Assembly (NCBI GenBank): GCA_944474755.1
Contig: OX104117.1
Span: 71,648,926-71,712,925, forward strand
DNA from: Limnoperna fortunei
Lineage: Eukaryota; Mollusca; Bivalvia; Mytilida; Modiolidae
Reading direction: 5' to 3'
DNA length: 64,000 bases
Shown here: piece after piece, positions 25,481 to 37,577 of the stretch
Layout of the letters: the number at the start of each line of letters is the position of its first letter
Numbering within the stretch: position 1 is the first letter of the stretch
The notes under the pieces: generated by a model
Seen by the model: only the letters and a program-made list of their open reading frames with translations
What the model was told of the DNA's origin: nothing
The model's database searches: none
Made by a program: the position numbers and the translations under genes

Positions 25481-26232
25481 ACTTGCACGGCTGTCGTGTA
25501 TTGATGATGCCGACGTACTTGCATGGCTGGCGTGTATTGAGGATGCCGGCGTACTTACACGGCTGGCGTGTATTGAGGATGCCGATGTACTTATACGGCT
25601 GTCGTGTATTGACGATGCCGACGTACTTGCACGGCTGGCGTGTATTGAGGATGCCGACGTACTTACACGGCTGGCGTGTATTGAGGATGCTGACGTACCT
25701 ATACGGCTGTCGTGGATTGAGGGTGCTGACGTACCTATACGGCTGTCGTGGATTGAGGATGCCGACGTACTTATACGGCTGTCGTGTATTGAGGATGCTG
25801 ACGTACTTATACGGCTGTCGTGTATTGAGGATGCCGACGTACTTGCACGGCTGTCGTGTATTGAGGATGCTGACGTACTTACACGGCTGTCGTGGATTGA
25901 GGATGCCGACGTAATTACACGGCTGTCGTGGATTGAGGATGCCGACGTACTTACACGGCTGTCGTGGATTGAGGATGCCGACGTACTTATATGGCTGTCA
26001 TGTATTGAGGTTGCCGACGTACTTGCACGGCTGTCGTGTATTGAGGATGCCGACGTACTTACACGGCTGGCGTGTATTGAGGATGCTGACGTACCTATAC
26101 GGCTGTCGTGGAGTGAGGGTGCTGACGTACCTATACGGCTGTCGTGGATTGAGGATGCCGACGTACTTATACGGCTGTCGTGTATTGAGGATGCCGACGT
26201 ACTTACACGGCTGGCGTGTATTGAGGATGCCG
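20931..26232. repeat. 36-bp minisatellite, about 148 units
   Basis: The unit reads TTGAGGATGCCGACGTACTT then ATACGGCTGTCGTGTA. The first GGATGC core is at 20933 and the last at 26225: 5292 bp, exactly 147 x 36. All intermediate cores checked stay in the same register, so there is no net indel. Variation is confined to a few positions (CTTATA/CTTGCA/CTTACA, GTATTG/GGATTG/GGCTTG, GCCGAC/GCTGAC). Each unit carries about four CpGs in an otherwise AT-rich region. Variant patterns recur at 648 bp (18 units) and 2196-2232 bp (61-62 units), so it has higher-order structure. Because 36 is divisible by 3, long frames stay open on both strands. Confidence 0.97.
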
Positions 26233-26439
26233 AAAGTACCTAAACCGTACAGAAACCGATTTATAATGCGTGTCTTCAACGTACGTGAATTTTACTTCTA
26301 TTTAGAACAAAAATGTTTTTTAAGAAATCATGAATTATTCTTTCTGTAGCTGAACCTTTACACGGAATATGTCAATGACCAGCATACAAAGCCTTGAAGT
26401 CGGTCATCTACGGAACACTGTAAATGAGCATAAAAGAAG

Positions 26440-26882
26440 ATTTATACAGGGAATTCTATTTTTTATTTAGATTTTGAATCTAGAAGGGTCCTTACAAAAA
26501 TCAGAATGTGTGACCATAATCTATCCATAGAAAAGGATAGATACTAAAAAATTCCCAGAGAGCAAGACTATGTTTGCAATGTGGTAGAGGCCGAAGCTCA
26601 TTTTCTGCTACATTGCAAGACAAACGAGTCTTTGCTGGTTAAAGGCGGATTTGTAATACATTTTTTTAAGTGATGAAAGCTAATCATATTAAGCCTTTCC
26701 ATTTATTCGGCGTGATATTAAAGTGATGATCTGAAATTAGTCATGTTAGTCGAAACGACCATTTGGTGTGGTTTATGTTTTATATGTTAATTGTGTATTT
26801 CTACGGTTATATTGTTTAATTATAAATTTTTGTCACAAACTGTTTAGATGTTTATATGACAATAAAATTTGAATTTGAATTA
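26440..26882 (+). mobile_element. LINE 3' fragment with C-terminal ORF relic
   Basis: Around 26470-26650 the plus strand reads RVLTKIRMCDHNLSIEKDRY, a stop, KIPREQ, and then, with a frame change, an AEAHFLLHCKTNE motif. This is the C-terminal Cys/His segment found in many invertebrate non-LTR retrotransposon polymerases. The fragment ends in AATAAAATTTGAATTTGAATT at 26861-26881, a typical LINE microsatellite tail. A related relic lies at 46.3-46.6 kb on the minus strand. Confidence 0.65.
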
Positions 26883-28118
26883 ACTACCTGGAGTCGCTAT
26901 CTTACGGGGGGTTTGGTGGTTCACATGGTACATGCCTCTGGGGTGTGGTCGCTACACCTTGTACATGCCCCTAAGATTTGTAAGTCTGCAACAGTGACAG
27001 ATGACATTATATCATGGTTTAATTACGCAAGCTAATATTTCTGTAATCTCGTCTTGCATGGATTTTGATAATCTGAGCAGTACCAAAATAGGCTTTTAAT
27101 TAACATTAAGTAATCTTACATATATAATAGCAGTTTATGGTTGATAACAGCCGCTCATTAATATTCAATTTGAAATTACAAACTTTGTCATAATAATAAT
27201 AATACAGTATATAAATAATACAAACCCCGGTCACGTGATGGTTTATCTTCCAAACCAATTATTGGATCCCTCGTATTTGTCCTATATGTTTGTAAATTTT
27301 TTGTAATTTATTTTTACAAAATTTTAATGTACACATGTATGTGTTTTATAAATTAACACGTATGAAATCTTTAAAAAAAACTTGCTGATTTTTTAATACT
27401 TTTCTAATGGGTAATTACATTTTAATGTATGTGATTTATACATTAACACATATGAACTCTTAAAAAAACCAAACCAAACGCTTGAATGTATAAATCTAGG
27501 GATTTTAAAAGAGTATTTTGATCTGCATAATCATACTTCAAATGAATACACGAAAATAGATATCATGCACTTTCGGGCCTTTCTATCTTGTATATCATCA
27601 ATCGGTACAGCAAAAATGCAAAATCAAACATTGTCAAGTGAATAACTATCATATTTCTATCAAATTCCTGACTTAAACATATGTTTTTAATATTTAAACA
27701 CAGACACTAAGCAAACGTTAGACAGACATTTTAAGATACAATACCATATTAGATTCATAACGGTTTCAAATTTTACCTTTTATATTTTAAATCATATTCT
27801 AAAGAAGGCGTTAGTTTGGATTATATAACATTTAGCTTCACACAAGACATATTATTTACACGTCAATTTTGATTTATTTAATTTGTGGCCACTTAAATGA
27901 AGAATGTATCTTGTATACTTTTATCAAATGCATAAATGGGTTAAAAAAATAGGAATTTATCATTTGTGAATATTAGAGTTAACGCACGTGTTATTTTTAA
28001 TGTTAATAATTGACCATAGAAGTACAACCGAGAAAAAATACAGTGTCAAACAGCTTTGTTTTGACCAAATGTTGTATCTAACATCTAGCAAGCTTATGTA
28101 CATGCATTGCCTACGACC
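26883..28118. other. AT-rich spacer
   Basis: No gene seen. It contains a short (TAA)n run near 27190 and the imperfect duplication at 27317-27470. Confidence 0.5.
27317..27470. repeat. imperfect tandem duplication of about 60 bp
   Basis: TTTTAATGTA...ATTAACACGTATGAAATCTTTAAA recurs about 98 bp later as TTTTAATGTATG...ATTAACACATATGAACTCTTAAA. Confidence 0.5.
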
Positions 28119-28386
28119 AGGGGCCTCTTTAAGGTTGTTGTTAAGGTAGTTCGTCTGCTATTGATCACGAGGTATGTCATACTGAGGTTGCGGGTTCGAG
28201 TCTCACTGCGGGCAGGGGGTACTCGACTGCAATCTTAATGACAAGGATTGCCAGTTTTTCTACAGACGATAGGAGTTTATTCCGGTAAATTTGCCCCCTC
28301 CCCCCCCCAACATATAAAAACTGGACGCCATGCAATAGCTGAAAAACTGCTCAAGTTTGATCATTCAATCAAACAAACAAATAAAC
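28119..28386 (+). mobile_element. tRNA-derived SINE
   Basis: Head GGGGCCTCTTTAAGGTTG, B box GGGTTCGAGTCTC, shared AATGACAAGGATTGCCAG block, and tail ATCAAACAAACAAATAAAC. One of the better preserved copies in the window. Confidence 0.85.
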
Positions 28387-28607
28387 CCATGAAATGTATG
28401 CAATACTGTATACTAACGACAGGAACATCATGTTTATCATGTTAATTACCTATTTATTCAGACTGTATACAGACACTCGTGTTGTGCGTTTTTTTTTTTG
28501 TTGTTGTCCCCTCTTTTGTTCAGAGAGGTATTGGTTGTCCTGAATTTATCGATTAATGAATACTTCTCGGTATACTCGATTCGTTTGTTATATTTTGTGT
28601 ATTGGTA

Positions 28608-28840
28608 TTTGGTTGATTGATTGGTTGTTTGGGGTTTAACGTCACTTTCAACGTCTGTTATTGAGGTAGAAAGCCAACATACTCGCCGACAACCTCCTGT
28701 CGTCAGTAGGAAAAGCGACAATCGTTGACAACAAAGATTTGTGTCGAGCACAGTGACACTTGAACCCGCAATCTTAGTGTTGACAGGTACGGAATTAATA
28801 GTATATGACTAACTACTCAATACCTTGACCACAAGGGCCG
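28608..28840 (-). mobile_element. tRNA-derived SINE, diverged
   Basis: The minus strand begins GGCCCTTGTGGTCAAGG, has B-box-like GCGGGTTCAAGTGTC, and ends in AACCAATCAATCAACCAAA. It faces the SINE at 28.1 kb, 220 bp away, so the two form an inverted SINE pair. Confidence 0.75.
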
Positions 28841-30779
28841 GTATTTGATTGGTAAAATTAAAATGTGGTGCCATTAGACATAAATGCAGCGAAACTATTT
28901 GTATTCAAAGAAGTTAATCAGTCAAAATCAGAAAACTGTTCCTCAGTGAATTGGTCAGAAATCTTATATTTACACAACGATGAATTTTAATAACGGAAAT
29001 ACCATGAGCTTCGAACAGACTGCGGGCCGTTATATATGGACATGGTTATTAATACGAACCGAGCTGAATGATGATAAAGCGTTTCGGAGACTAAATTCAA
29101 TTGTTCGTATGTAAAATGTACATTAAAAATAAATACAAGAAATACATATATAAGCGATTGAAATGGTATATGAAGCTATCTACCTGCTGACGGGAATTCA
29201 GGCATTTGACAAACAATCTCATTAGTGAACTACTTTGAACTGACAAGGGTTATGTCAAACCCAGATATAATATTACAAACAAAATATCCTTACAGGGAAA
29301 AGTAATGTTTATTGCAGGTGGCTGTTTTATAGTTAACTTTTACGCTTATCTTCGCATCTGTCGTTAATATAAAGATAAATAGGGCATAATTTCACGGGTT
29401 TTTTTGTGTTAATTGAGTTTATCCCTGCTTATATTGGACGTAATACACTAATGATTTCAAAAATACAATTCAGCTTGGGTTTTTATCGGGAATGTCCGAT
29501 TCGTGTAGAACATGATTTCTCAGCGAATAACTCAACCCCGAAATCACGATACTTATATAATTATTATTTTTATATTTCATCTATATTTAAATAAACATTC
29601 ATTATTTTATCTATAATAATATCTGATAAGGAATGCTGGGTAATTATCCCGATATACAAATTAGCAGAACTAGGTATGTGTCAAATAACACTTAGATATG
29701 TGTGAACACGTTGTCTCGTCGTACGTGCTTTCAAATTGGCGAAGACTTCATTACGTTACAAAAAAAACTATAACGGATTACTGAGCTAATACGGGAGCTA
29801 TTAAAATAGACCTACGTCTAAATTACATTGATAACGTAACATATATTTAGTATTTATTTTAATGGACTTTTTCTTATATGCTAACTATATTTCATCTGTT
29901 GTATGCCTTGCAGATAAACAAGACCTGATACCAGTTCATGCTTAACGAAAACATAAGCTGAACTCTGCATCCAGCCGCGATTAATGCAATGTCCTTTCGG
30001 AAGTGGCCGATTTCTAGTACAGATAAGCTCACGCGCACTTAGCGTCATCCAATCGAACTGCCGGGATCAACTGTAACATAACAACGTCTTGCTTAACTTT
30101 GTTGTTGAGATGGTTCTGATTGGATGTCGGATATTAAACAATGCAGAGCCTATACTATACCGAGTCGTAATAGCTGTATTTTTACGGAAGAAGTAGGTAC
30201 TTTAATGTTCTTTCGTGAAAGCCTTGTAATCTTTAATTGATAGAATTTCTTTTTGTCTTTTCGCTTCGCTCCACTTGCAAAAAGACATAAAATTTTTAGT
30301 ACTCGTGAATTATCTACCAGTCTTTCGCCAAAACATCGAGCCTATATTTTACGTCTGAAACAATTCCTCCACCTATAACCTTACGCAGCTGTTATATGTT
30401 AAACCAAAGAATATAAATATTCTAAGTGGAGAAAATAACAGTTATACACAAAAAATCGACTTGTTTCTTCTACGAGGCGACTTACTTTCTTGTTGTTGAT
30501 ACTTATTATCTCGACTTTGCAATTTTCTAACATGTCACTATTTCGCCGTGGTGAGTTTTTCTAAGTCAAATGTCTGTCCATTCATATTTAGTGTCTTTTA
30601 ACTTGTCCATCTTGTTTAAATATTAGTAATCAGTTAATATGCAAATATTTTGCAATATATAAGTCACCATCGACCAAGGTCTCAATTTTGTCTTTTATTT
30701 TATTTTTATTGTATGTAAAAAAGAAATCACTTCAATCAGTATGAGAGGTACGAAAGTGAAAGAGAGAACATGTGTGTGA
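28841..30779. other. spacer without recognised features
   Basis: AT-rich. A somewhat GC-richer patch at 29950-30130 contains CCAAT in both orientations, but I see no exon beside it. Confidence 0.4.
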
Positions 30780-30888
30780 AAGTTACCTGATATTATACAT
30801 TGTATGTATCAAATTTGATTATATATGCCCTAATGGGCCGATGATTGGTTAAATAAAATACTTTATACTTTATACTTTATACTTTAGT
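30780..30888 (+). mobile_element. retroelement 3' end with (ACTTTAT)n tail
   Basis: GCCCTAATGGGCCGATGATTGG then TTAAATAAAATACTTTATACTTTAT. An AATAAA followed by a short tandem tail is typical of CR1/L2-like LINE 3' ends. How far the element extends upstream is not clear. Confidence 0.5.
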
Positions 30889-31716
30889 CACAAAGAATAC
30901 CATATTGAAGCAATATGCTATATTTTTATATAAGACATTATTGAACAAGACGTCATGTACAGAAGTAGCTTTCGAGTCCTATGATGGAACATCGTCCACA
31001 TGCAGGTCGTAATTAGAATCGTGGATGCTGCATACACAACACGATCCTGCCATGGTCAGATCAAGCCGAATTCATTATAATTGGAACAGTTTCAAATGGA
31101 ATGCATGTTACATTGTATACATTTGTAAGGCAATATTGACCTTAACAAAAATGTGTTGACACATGGTACCTAGTATTTAAACATGTAAATGCACAGTGAC
31201 GTAAGAAATTAGATATCGTTTAAAATATTTGATTATTTAAATTTAAAATGGTGAACAAATCTTCTGCATTCTTGTTATTGTTTATTTTTTTAATACGATG
31301 ACACGCGTACATTTGTCTATGAATAGGTAGAGATCGTATCACAAGGTTGCTCATGACATCGAGTCATCAATCTTAAATGAACCTCAGTTAATTGATACTG
31401 TTGTGCAAAATTCTCTATTTGTTATCAAAAGCCTAACAAAATTTTTCAAATGTTTTAGCAAAGAAACATTTAAGACAATTTGAAGTATGTTAAAATTTAA
31501 ATTTGTTAGTCCTAAAAAAGGATTTGTTTGCTTAATCATGTAACGACATTACCACCTTACAATGACGTCAGCAGTAATTTCAGTTGATCTGAATATTGCG
31601 ATAGTTCTGCTTTAGTTTTTCATGGCGTATATATTTAAGGATGTTTACCGTTTATACATCCACAAAGCATATGTGAACAAGTTAAGGGACAGATACGGCT
31701 TATGTAAAAATTAAAA
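30889..31716. other. spacer without recognised features
   Basis: AT-rich DNA between a retroelement tail and the 4.1-kb TIR element. Nothing recognised. Confidence 0.4.
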
Positions 31717-31718
31717 TA

Positions 31719-31745
31719 CAGTTAGGTGCAGTCCTAACATAACAT
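31719..31745 (+). repeat. left terminal inverted repeat of the 4.1-kb element
   Basis: 27 bp, one mismatch to the inverted right end. Preceded by TA at 31717-31718. Confidence 0.85.
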
Positions 31746-31749
31746 AAAG

Positions 31750-32165
31750 TTAACTTAAACCAGTCCAAATCTCTGGTCAAAATCTCTGCTTTTGAGAGAA
31801 AATATCTCTGCTTTTTGACCAAAAACCAGTCAATTTGACCGCTTTGACAGGACAAAATTTTGTCCAAATCTCTGCTATAAAAATTGTCAAATTCTCTGCT
31901 TTTGTCAAGTGGACAAAAACGGTCCAAATCTCTGCTTTTGTCAAATTGACAAAAACGGTCAAAATCTCTGCTTTCAAATGTCACGTGACAAAAATGTCCA
32001 GTGGACAAAAATTGTCAAAATCTCTGCTTTTCAATTGTCACGTGACAAAAATGTCCAGTGGACAAAAATTGTCAAAATCTCTGCTTTTCAATAGTCACGT
32101 GACAAAAATGTCCAGTGGAAAAAATCTCTGCTTTTCAATTTTCAAGTCACAAAATGTCCCTGTGT
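31750..32165. repeat. left subterminal repeat block, including 57-bp tandem units
   Basis: Repeated AAAATCTCTGCTTTT and GACAAAA motifs. From 31981 a 57-bp unit repeats at 32038 and 32095; each unit holds TCACGTGA and TGTCCAGTGGACA, both palindromic or nearly so. Short open frames here are by-products of the repeats. Confidence 0.85.
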
Positions 32166-32689
32166 ACAAAAAGTCAAAATATATGCTTTATTTAATCATT
32201 TTGTTACAAATTGTCAATTAGACGTTCACCAAAAATTAGTTAACGAAATCTACGGCAGTCTATTTTAAAGAACGCGGCGATTTCTTTCCCGTCCGCGTTT
32301 CGGTAAATCTATAGCAAGCCGTTGTGGTTACATATTTAGACTGTAGCTCTCCCTACATTTCTATTATTATTATGTTATTGTTATTATGATTGAGCAATCA
32401 TATTTTTGTGTAGAATAAAAATATAAAAGAATAAATCCTAACCTGTAATATTTTTATTTAATACTGTTACAACTCACCTGTCATGCATGTATGTCGGTAT
32501 CATTAAATCTATTATTAATATTTACATTTCACTTTTAATTCACACTAAATAATATTAATTTGTTTTCAAATCTTGGCTGTCTACATCCTAGGATATGCTT
32601 TTTAACTTCAAATCCACAATTTAAAACAAATCACCCATAAATCCCAAATTAAAACCTCTTCTTCATATCAAATCACCCCTGAGAAAATA

Positions 32690-34825
32690 GAAATATAAAT
32701 TACAACCATATTAAATACATAATATCACTCCAGAAACTTTTGCGATGCAATTAAAAAACATATTTCTAATACAAAATCACTCCAAATACTTAAGCGATGC
32801 AATTGAAAACCCTATTTCACATATAAAATCAATCATGATCCCATAGCAATACAATTAAGAACCATATTTCACATATGAAATTAATCCTGAGACATTTATA
32901 ATGCAAATATAAACTATATTTAACATATAAAATCAATCAGGAGACTATAGCAATGTAATTTAAACCATATTCCACATATAAAGTTACTCTGGAGACCTTA
33001 GCCATGTGATTAAAAAGAATATTTTAGATATAAAATCACTAAAGAAACTAAAGCTATGCAATTAAAAACTATATTTCACATATAAAGTTACTCCAAAGAC
33101 CTTAGCCATACAATTAAAAACATATAAATTCAATCCTGAAACCTTGGCAATACCATAAAAACAAAATATTCAACATATAAAATCAATCCTGTCACCTTAG
33201 TGATGGATTAAAAACCATATTTCACATATAAAATCAATCCTGAAACTTTTAAAATACAATTAATATCTATATTTAACATATAAAATCTCTAATGAGACTA
33301 AAGCAATGTAATCAAAAACCAAATTCCACATATAAAATTGCTCTGGAGACCTAAGTGGTGCAATTAAAAACCATATTTAACATACAAAATCACTAATGAC
33401 ACTGTAGCAATGAAATTAAAAACTATATTTCACATATAAAGTCACTCTGGAGACCTTAGCCATGCAATTCCAAACCATATTTTACATATAAAATCAATCC
33501 TGAGACCCTATTGATGGAATTAAAACCATATTCTGCATATAAATCAATCCTGAGACCTTGGCAATACAATAAAAAAATATATTTAACATATAAAATCACT
33601 AATAAGACTTTAGCAATGTATTCAAAAATCATATGTCGCATATAAAATCACTCTGGAGACCTAAGTGATGCAATTAAAATCCATATTTAACATATAAAAC
33701 CAATCTCGAGACTTTAGCAATGCAACTAGAAACCATATTTCACATATAAAATCAATCCTGAAGCCTTGGTTATGCCATAAAAAACAACATCTCACATATA
33801 AAATCACTCTGGAGACCTAAGCGATGCAATTACAATCCATATTTAACATATAAAACCAATCTCGAGACTTTAGCAGTGCAACTAGAAACCATATTTTACA
33901 TATAAAATCATTCCTGTAACCTTGGTTATGCCATAAAAAACAATATCTCACATATAAAATCACTCTGGAGACCTAAGCAATGCAATTACAATCCATATTT
34001 AACATATAAAACCAATCTCTAGACTTTAGCAGTGGAACTAGAAATCATATTTCACATATAAAATCATTCCTGTAGCCTTGGTTATGCCATAAAAAACAAT
34101 ATCTCGCATATTAAATCACTCTGGAGACCTAAGCGATGCAATTAAAAACCACATTCCACATATAAAATCACTCTGGAGATCTAAGTGGTGCAATTCAAAA
34201 CCATATTTAACATACACAATCACTAATGACAATGTAGCAATGAAATTAAAAACTATATTTCACATATAAAGTCACTCTGGAGACCTTAGCCATGCAATTC
34301 CAAACCATATTTTACATATAAAATCAATCCTGAGACCCTATTGATGGAATTAAAACCATATTCTGCATATAAATCAATCCTGAAACATTGGCAATACAAT
34401 TAAAAAATATATTTAACATATAAAATCACTAATAAGACTTTAGCAAAATATTCAAAAATCATATGTCGCATATAAAATCACTCTGGAGACCTAAGCGATG
34501 CGATTACAATTCATATTTCAGATATAAAATCATTCCTGTAGCCTTGGTTATGCCATAAAAAACAATATCTCGCATATTAAATCACTCTGGAGACCTAAGT
34601 GATGCAATTAAAAACCATATTTCACATATAAAATCATTCCTATGACCATAGTGATGGAAAAAAAACTATATTTTACATATAATATCAATTCTGAGACCTG
34701 AGCTTTAAAAGTAAAAACCATACTTTTATGTATAAAATCAATCTGGGGATATTAGTGATGGAATTAAAACCATATTTTACACATAAAATCATTCCTGATA
34801 CCCAAAAGATGCAACCAAAATGTGG
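32690..34825. repeat. 52-bp satellite array of about 40 units
   Basis: The unit is approximately CATATTTCACATATAAAATC then ACTCTGGAGACCTAAGCGATG and CAATTAAAAAC, with period 51-53 bp. It has higher-order structure: a 156-bp (3-unit) block repeats from about 33690, and the segment at 33341 recurs at 34171, 830 bp away (16 units). AT-rich and non-coding. Confidence 0.9.
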
Positions 34826-35464
34826 GTTTTACCACTGTAAATATAAGATATTTTACATTATTGTTTACTTGTTGTGTACTTTAATAAGATTTAGTGGTTA
34901 AAATACAGAACTCTCATAGATTTTTAACTTTTTTTTTTATTATTATCATACATTTTGGATTGCAATGTACTTGGATACATGTAGACTTAATTTATATTTT
35001 GAATGATTGATAAGTTCAAGAGTTGTAATTTATATTATGATATGGAAGAATTGCTTGATTGATAGATATTTATATAACAAAGGTATGTCTCACTTTATTG
35101 GACTATACATTTATTTAATATTTAATTAAAGAAACAACGGCGCAATAAGTAATATGTTTCCGAGCCGTAAAATTTTAAACATTTTTGTTGATATGATATC
35201 CTCCAGAAACACGTAAATAGCAAACAAATCTTCAACATAAAATTCTTTCATTACTAATTTTGTATTATATCGATTATTTTTTGGTAGTAGGATTTTAATA
35301 AACAACAAAGGATTTGATTTTCATCTTTCGTAATACTTTTCATTCCGACAACGCGCAGATAAAATGAATGGATGTACGGTACAACCAGTCGGTCTTTCGT
35401 ATAAAAAATGACAAAACATTAAACAGGTAAAAGTTAAAAGTGTTTTAAAGTGCAGTCGAAAGGT

Positions 35465-35825
35465 TAGCAAGTTGACAAAGTGGACATAAATTTCCAAAAA
35501 AAAAAAAAATGTCCACTGGACAAAATTATCACGTGACAAAATTGTCAGAACAAAAAATGTCCTGTTGACAAACTTGTCACGTGACAAAATTGTCAAGAGA
35601 AAAAAAATTGTCCAGAGGACAGAAATTGTCAAAAGAACAAAAATGTCCCGTGGACAGAAATTGTCAACAAATTGTCAAATGGACAGAAATACATTTTACA
35701 AAAAAATTGTCAAAAGAACAGCCCAAGTTAACTTGGGTTGTCAAAATCTCTGCTCAAACCAGTCAAATTCTCTGCTCGAAGTTAACTTAAAGCAGTCAGA
35801 ATCTCTGCTTTACAAGTTAACTAGC
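35465..35825. repeat. right subterminal repeat block
   Basis: Inverted counterpart in style to the left block: TGTCACGTGACAAAATTGTC, GTCCAGAGGACAGAAATTGTC and AATCTCTGCT motifs, plus a perfect 16-bp palindrome CCCAAGTTAACTTGGG at 35722-35737. Confidence 0.8.
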
Positions 35826-35852
35826 ATGTTATGTTAGGACTGCACCCAACTG
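35826..35852 (-). repeat. right terminal inverted repeat of the 4.1-kb element
   Basis: Inverse of the left end with one mismatch, followed by TA at 35853-35854. Confidence 0.85.
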
Positions 35853-35854
35853 TA

Positions 35855-37494
35855 TGTATAGATAAAAAAAAATGATAGCCAGCCAATCGAATGCTATAAA
35901 TATATAAAAAATACTAAATCAGCAAAAGACATATATTTCTGCAATAGTATCAATAAATATGTTTACAATTCTGGCACTATTTGTTAATCCGGTTTTATAA
36001 TTATTTTAAAAATTGAAGTTAAAAACCTAGTTAATTTTGTTTTAATAGGTACATGTAGAGCAGAACATTGCACTTTAAATTTATACATCATAAATAATAT
36101 AACCCGGTGAAATATAGTATTCACCTTATTTTGCAATTGCGCTACCGCTGTTAGCAAGGTTGACACACAGCGGCACTTTGCGGTTAAAGTATCAAGACAA
36201 TGTTTTATCCAATGCAATTTGACAATCACTTTAATTTTTAAAAGATGGATATACATGCTAACGAAATGTACACTTAGTATTCGTTATTGACAAACAGCGA
36301 ACTACGAGAAACATTTTAGGATATTTTCCTCTATGTGTAGTACGGGAACGTTTATGATAGCGCCATCCGTCTTTAAAGTCTTTTAAAGCATCCTGGTCCT
36401 ATATGTTGACGTACTGGGTGACTAGATTTCGTAAAAAGAACATGCGCCGTAAGTCATTATATTGTCTATTTAAGATCATTAAAGATTAATAAATTTTGGA
36501 TAATATGTACATGTATTATATCTTCCAAGTATAGCTACTGTTAAAAATCATGTTTGATTAAAGTCGGTATTGGAATCGTATCTTGTATCTAAAGATGTAT
36601 TCACAAATTATTATTACAGTAAGATAAAAATTGTTAATGTATTATACCATCTATACAATGTTACGACTCTGTTGCACTTAATAAACAAACACGTTCAGTT
36701 TTATCTGTAGTGTACCTATACTGACAACATTGATCAAAGTTAACATGTCTTATCCTCCTGTAATGTCATCATGACAAAACACATCATTTATTTATCATTA
36801 CATACGTATGGGCACAAATCCAATAATGCTATTATACATGTAATCAAGCATGCGTATTGTCACATTTGTTTATATTTGTTACATCTTGATTAAGAATATT
36901 CTTTCGCCACTAAAAGCTGAACAAATGTTATTAGGTCGAATCCAAGGGGTATCGGTCGCTCATATCAACACATAACATCTTTATACAGTATCAATAACAT
37001 ATCAGATAATCAACATCCGAATGGAACTTATCGCTCACATCAATGACAAAAATTTGTTGACACCGTCAGCGGGTGGTCGATTATCGCCAACAATGCTCAG
37101 TCGACTATAATTCGTCCGATAAATGTGTTTCTGAAAATATATTATGCCGAATTTGCAATTCTACGTCAATTTATATAAAAATCTATAAAGTATGAGACCC
37201 TCCTATGTTTTCAAATAGAACTGCATTAGTTTGTCTTAACAGACGAATTTAACTATCTGAAATTGTGCACTTTTCTCAAAAGGAAACGATTGTTTTTTTC
37301 AATCAACACAAAAGTTGCATAAAATTAACATGTTGAACAGTTTAAATTTACATAATTATTTAATTTTGTGACATGCTTTTGCCAGAACCAAATTTCGCAT
37401 ATTAATCAATTTATTTATTTACGACTTGTCAAGTTTTAGTATAATGTTAAAACAAGTTGTATTAGTGTGATTAATCTATTTAACTTTTGTTTGT
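35855..37494. other. spacer without recognised features
   Basis: AT-rich DNA. Minus-strand open frames here look like chance. Confidence 0.4.
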
Positions 37495-37577
37495 GGTATC
37501 CAAACCATAATTGGAGTCATCGTTTAATTATATATTTCTACCAAGAAATACAGCTTTATCAAATCAATGTATTGCTA
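37495..37577. mobile_element. MITE copy 2, left part
   Basis: GGTATCCAAACCATAATTGG and onward aligns with 5714-5800 of the intact copy. It is cut off at about 37577, where LINE sequence begins. Confidence 0.7.

Larger units (their letters stand above)
31719..35852. mobile_element. 4.1-kb non-autonomous DNA transposon with 27-bp TIRs
   Basis: The left end CAGTTAGGTGCAGTCCTAAC (31719-31745 in full) and the inverted right end (35826-35852) match at 26 of 27 bases. TA dinucleotides abut both ends (31717-31718, 35853-35854). Ends starting CAG(T) beside a TA duplication fit the Tc1/mariner superfamily. No transposase frame lies inside. The interior is almost wholly repeats: GACAAAA/GTCAAAATCTCTGC arrays near each end and a 52-bp satellite in the middle. 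I infer a non-autonomous element mobilised in trans. Confidence 0.8.

Noticed and set aside
29950..30130. Possible promoter with two CCAAT motifs
   Set aside because: No exon, TATA box or other support nearby, and the motif is short.
31700..32221. Overlapping frames on both strands around 31.8-32.2 kb
   Set aside because: Products of the GACAAAA / AATCTCTGC repeats at the left end of the 4.1-kb element.
32690..34825. CRISPR-like array of regular repeats
   Set aside because: No alternation of constant repeat and unique spacer; units diverge along their whole length. This is a satellite in eukaryotic DNA.
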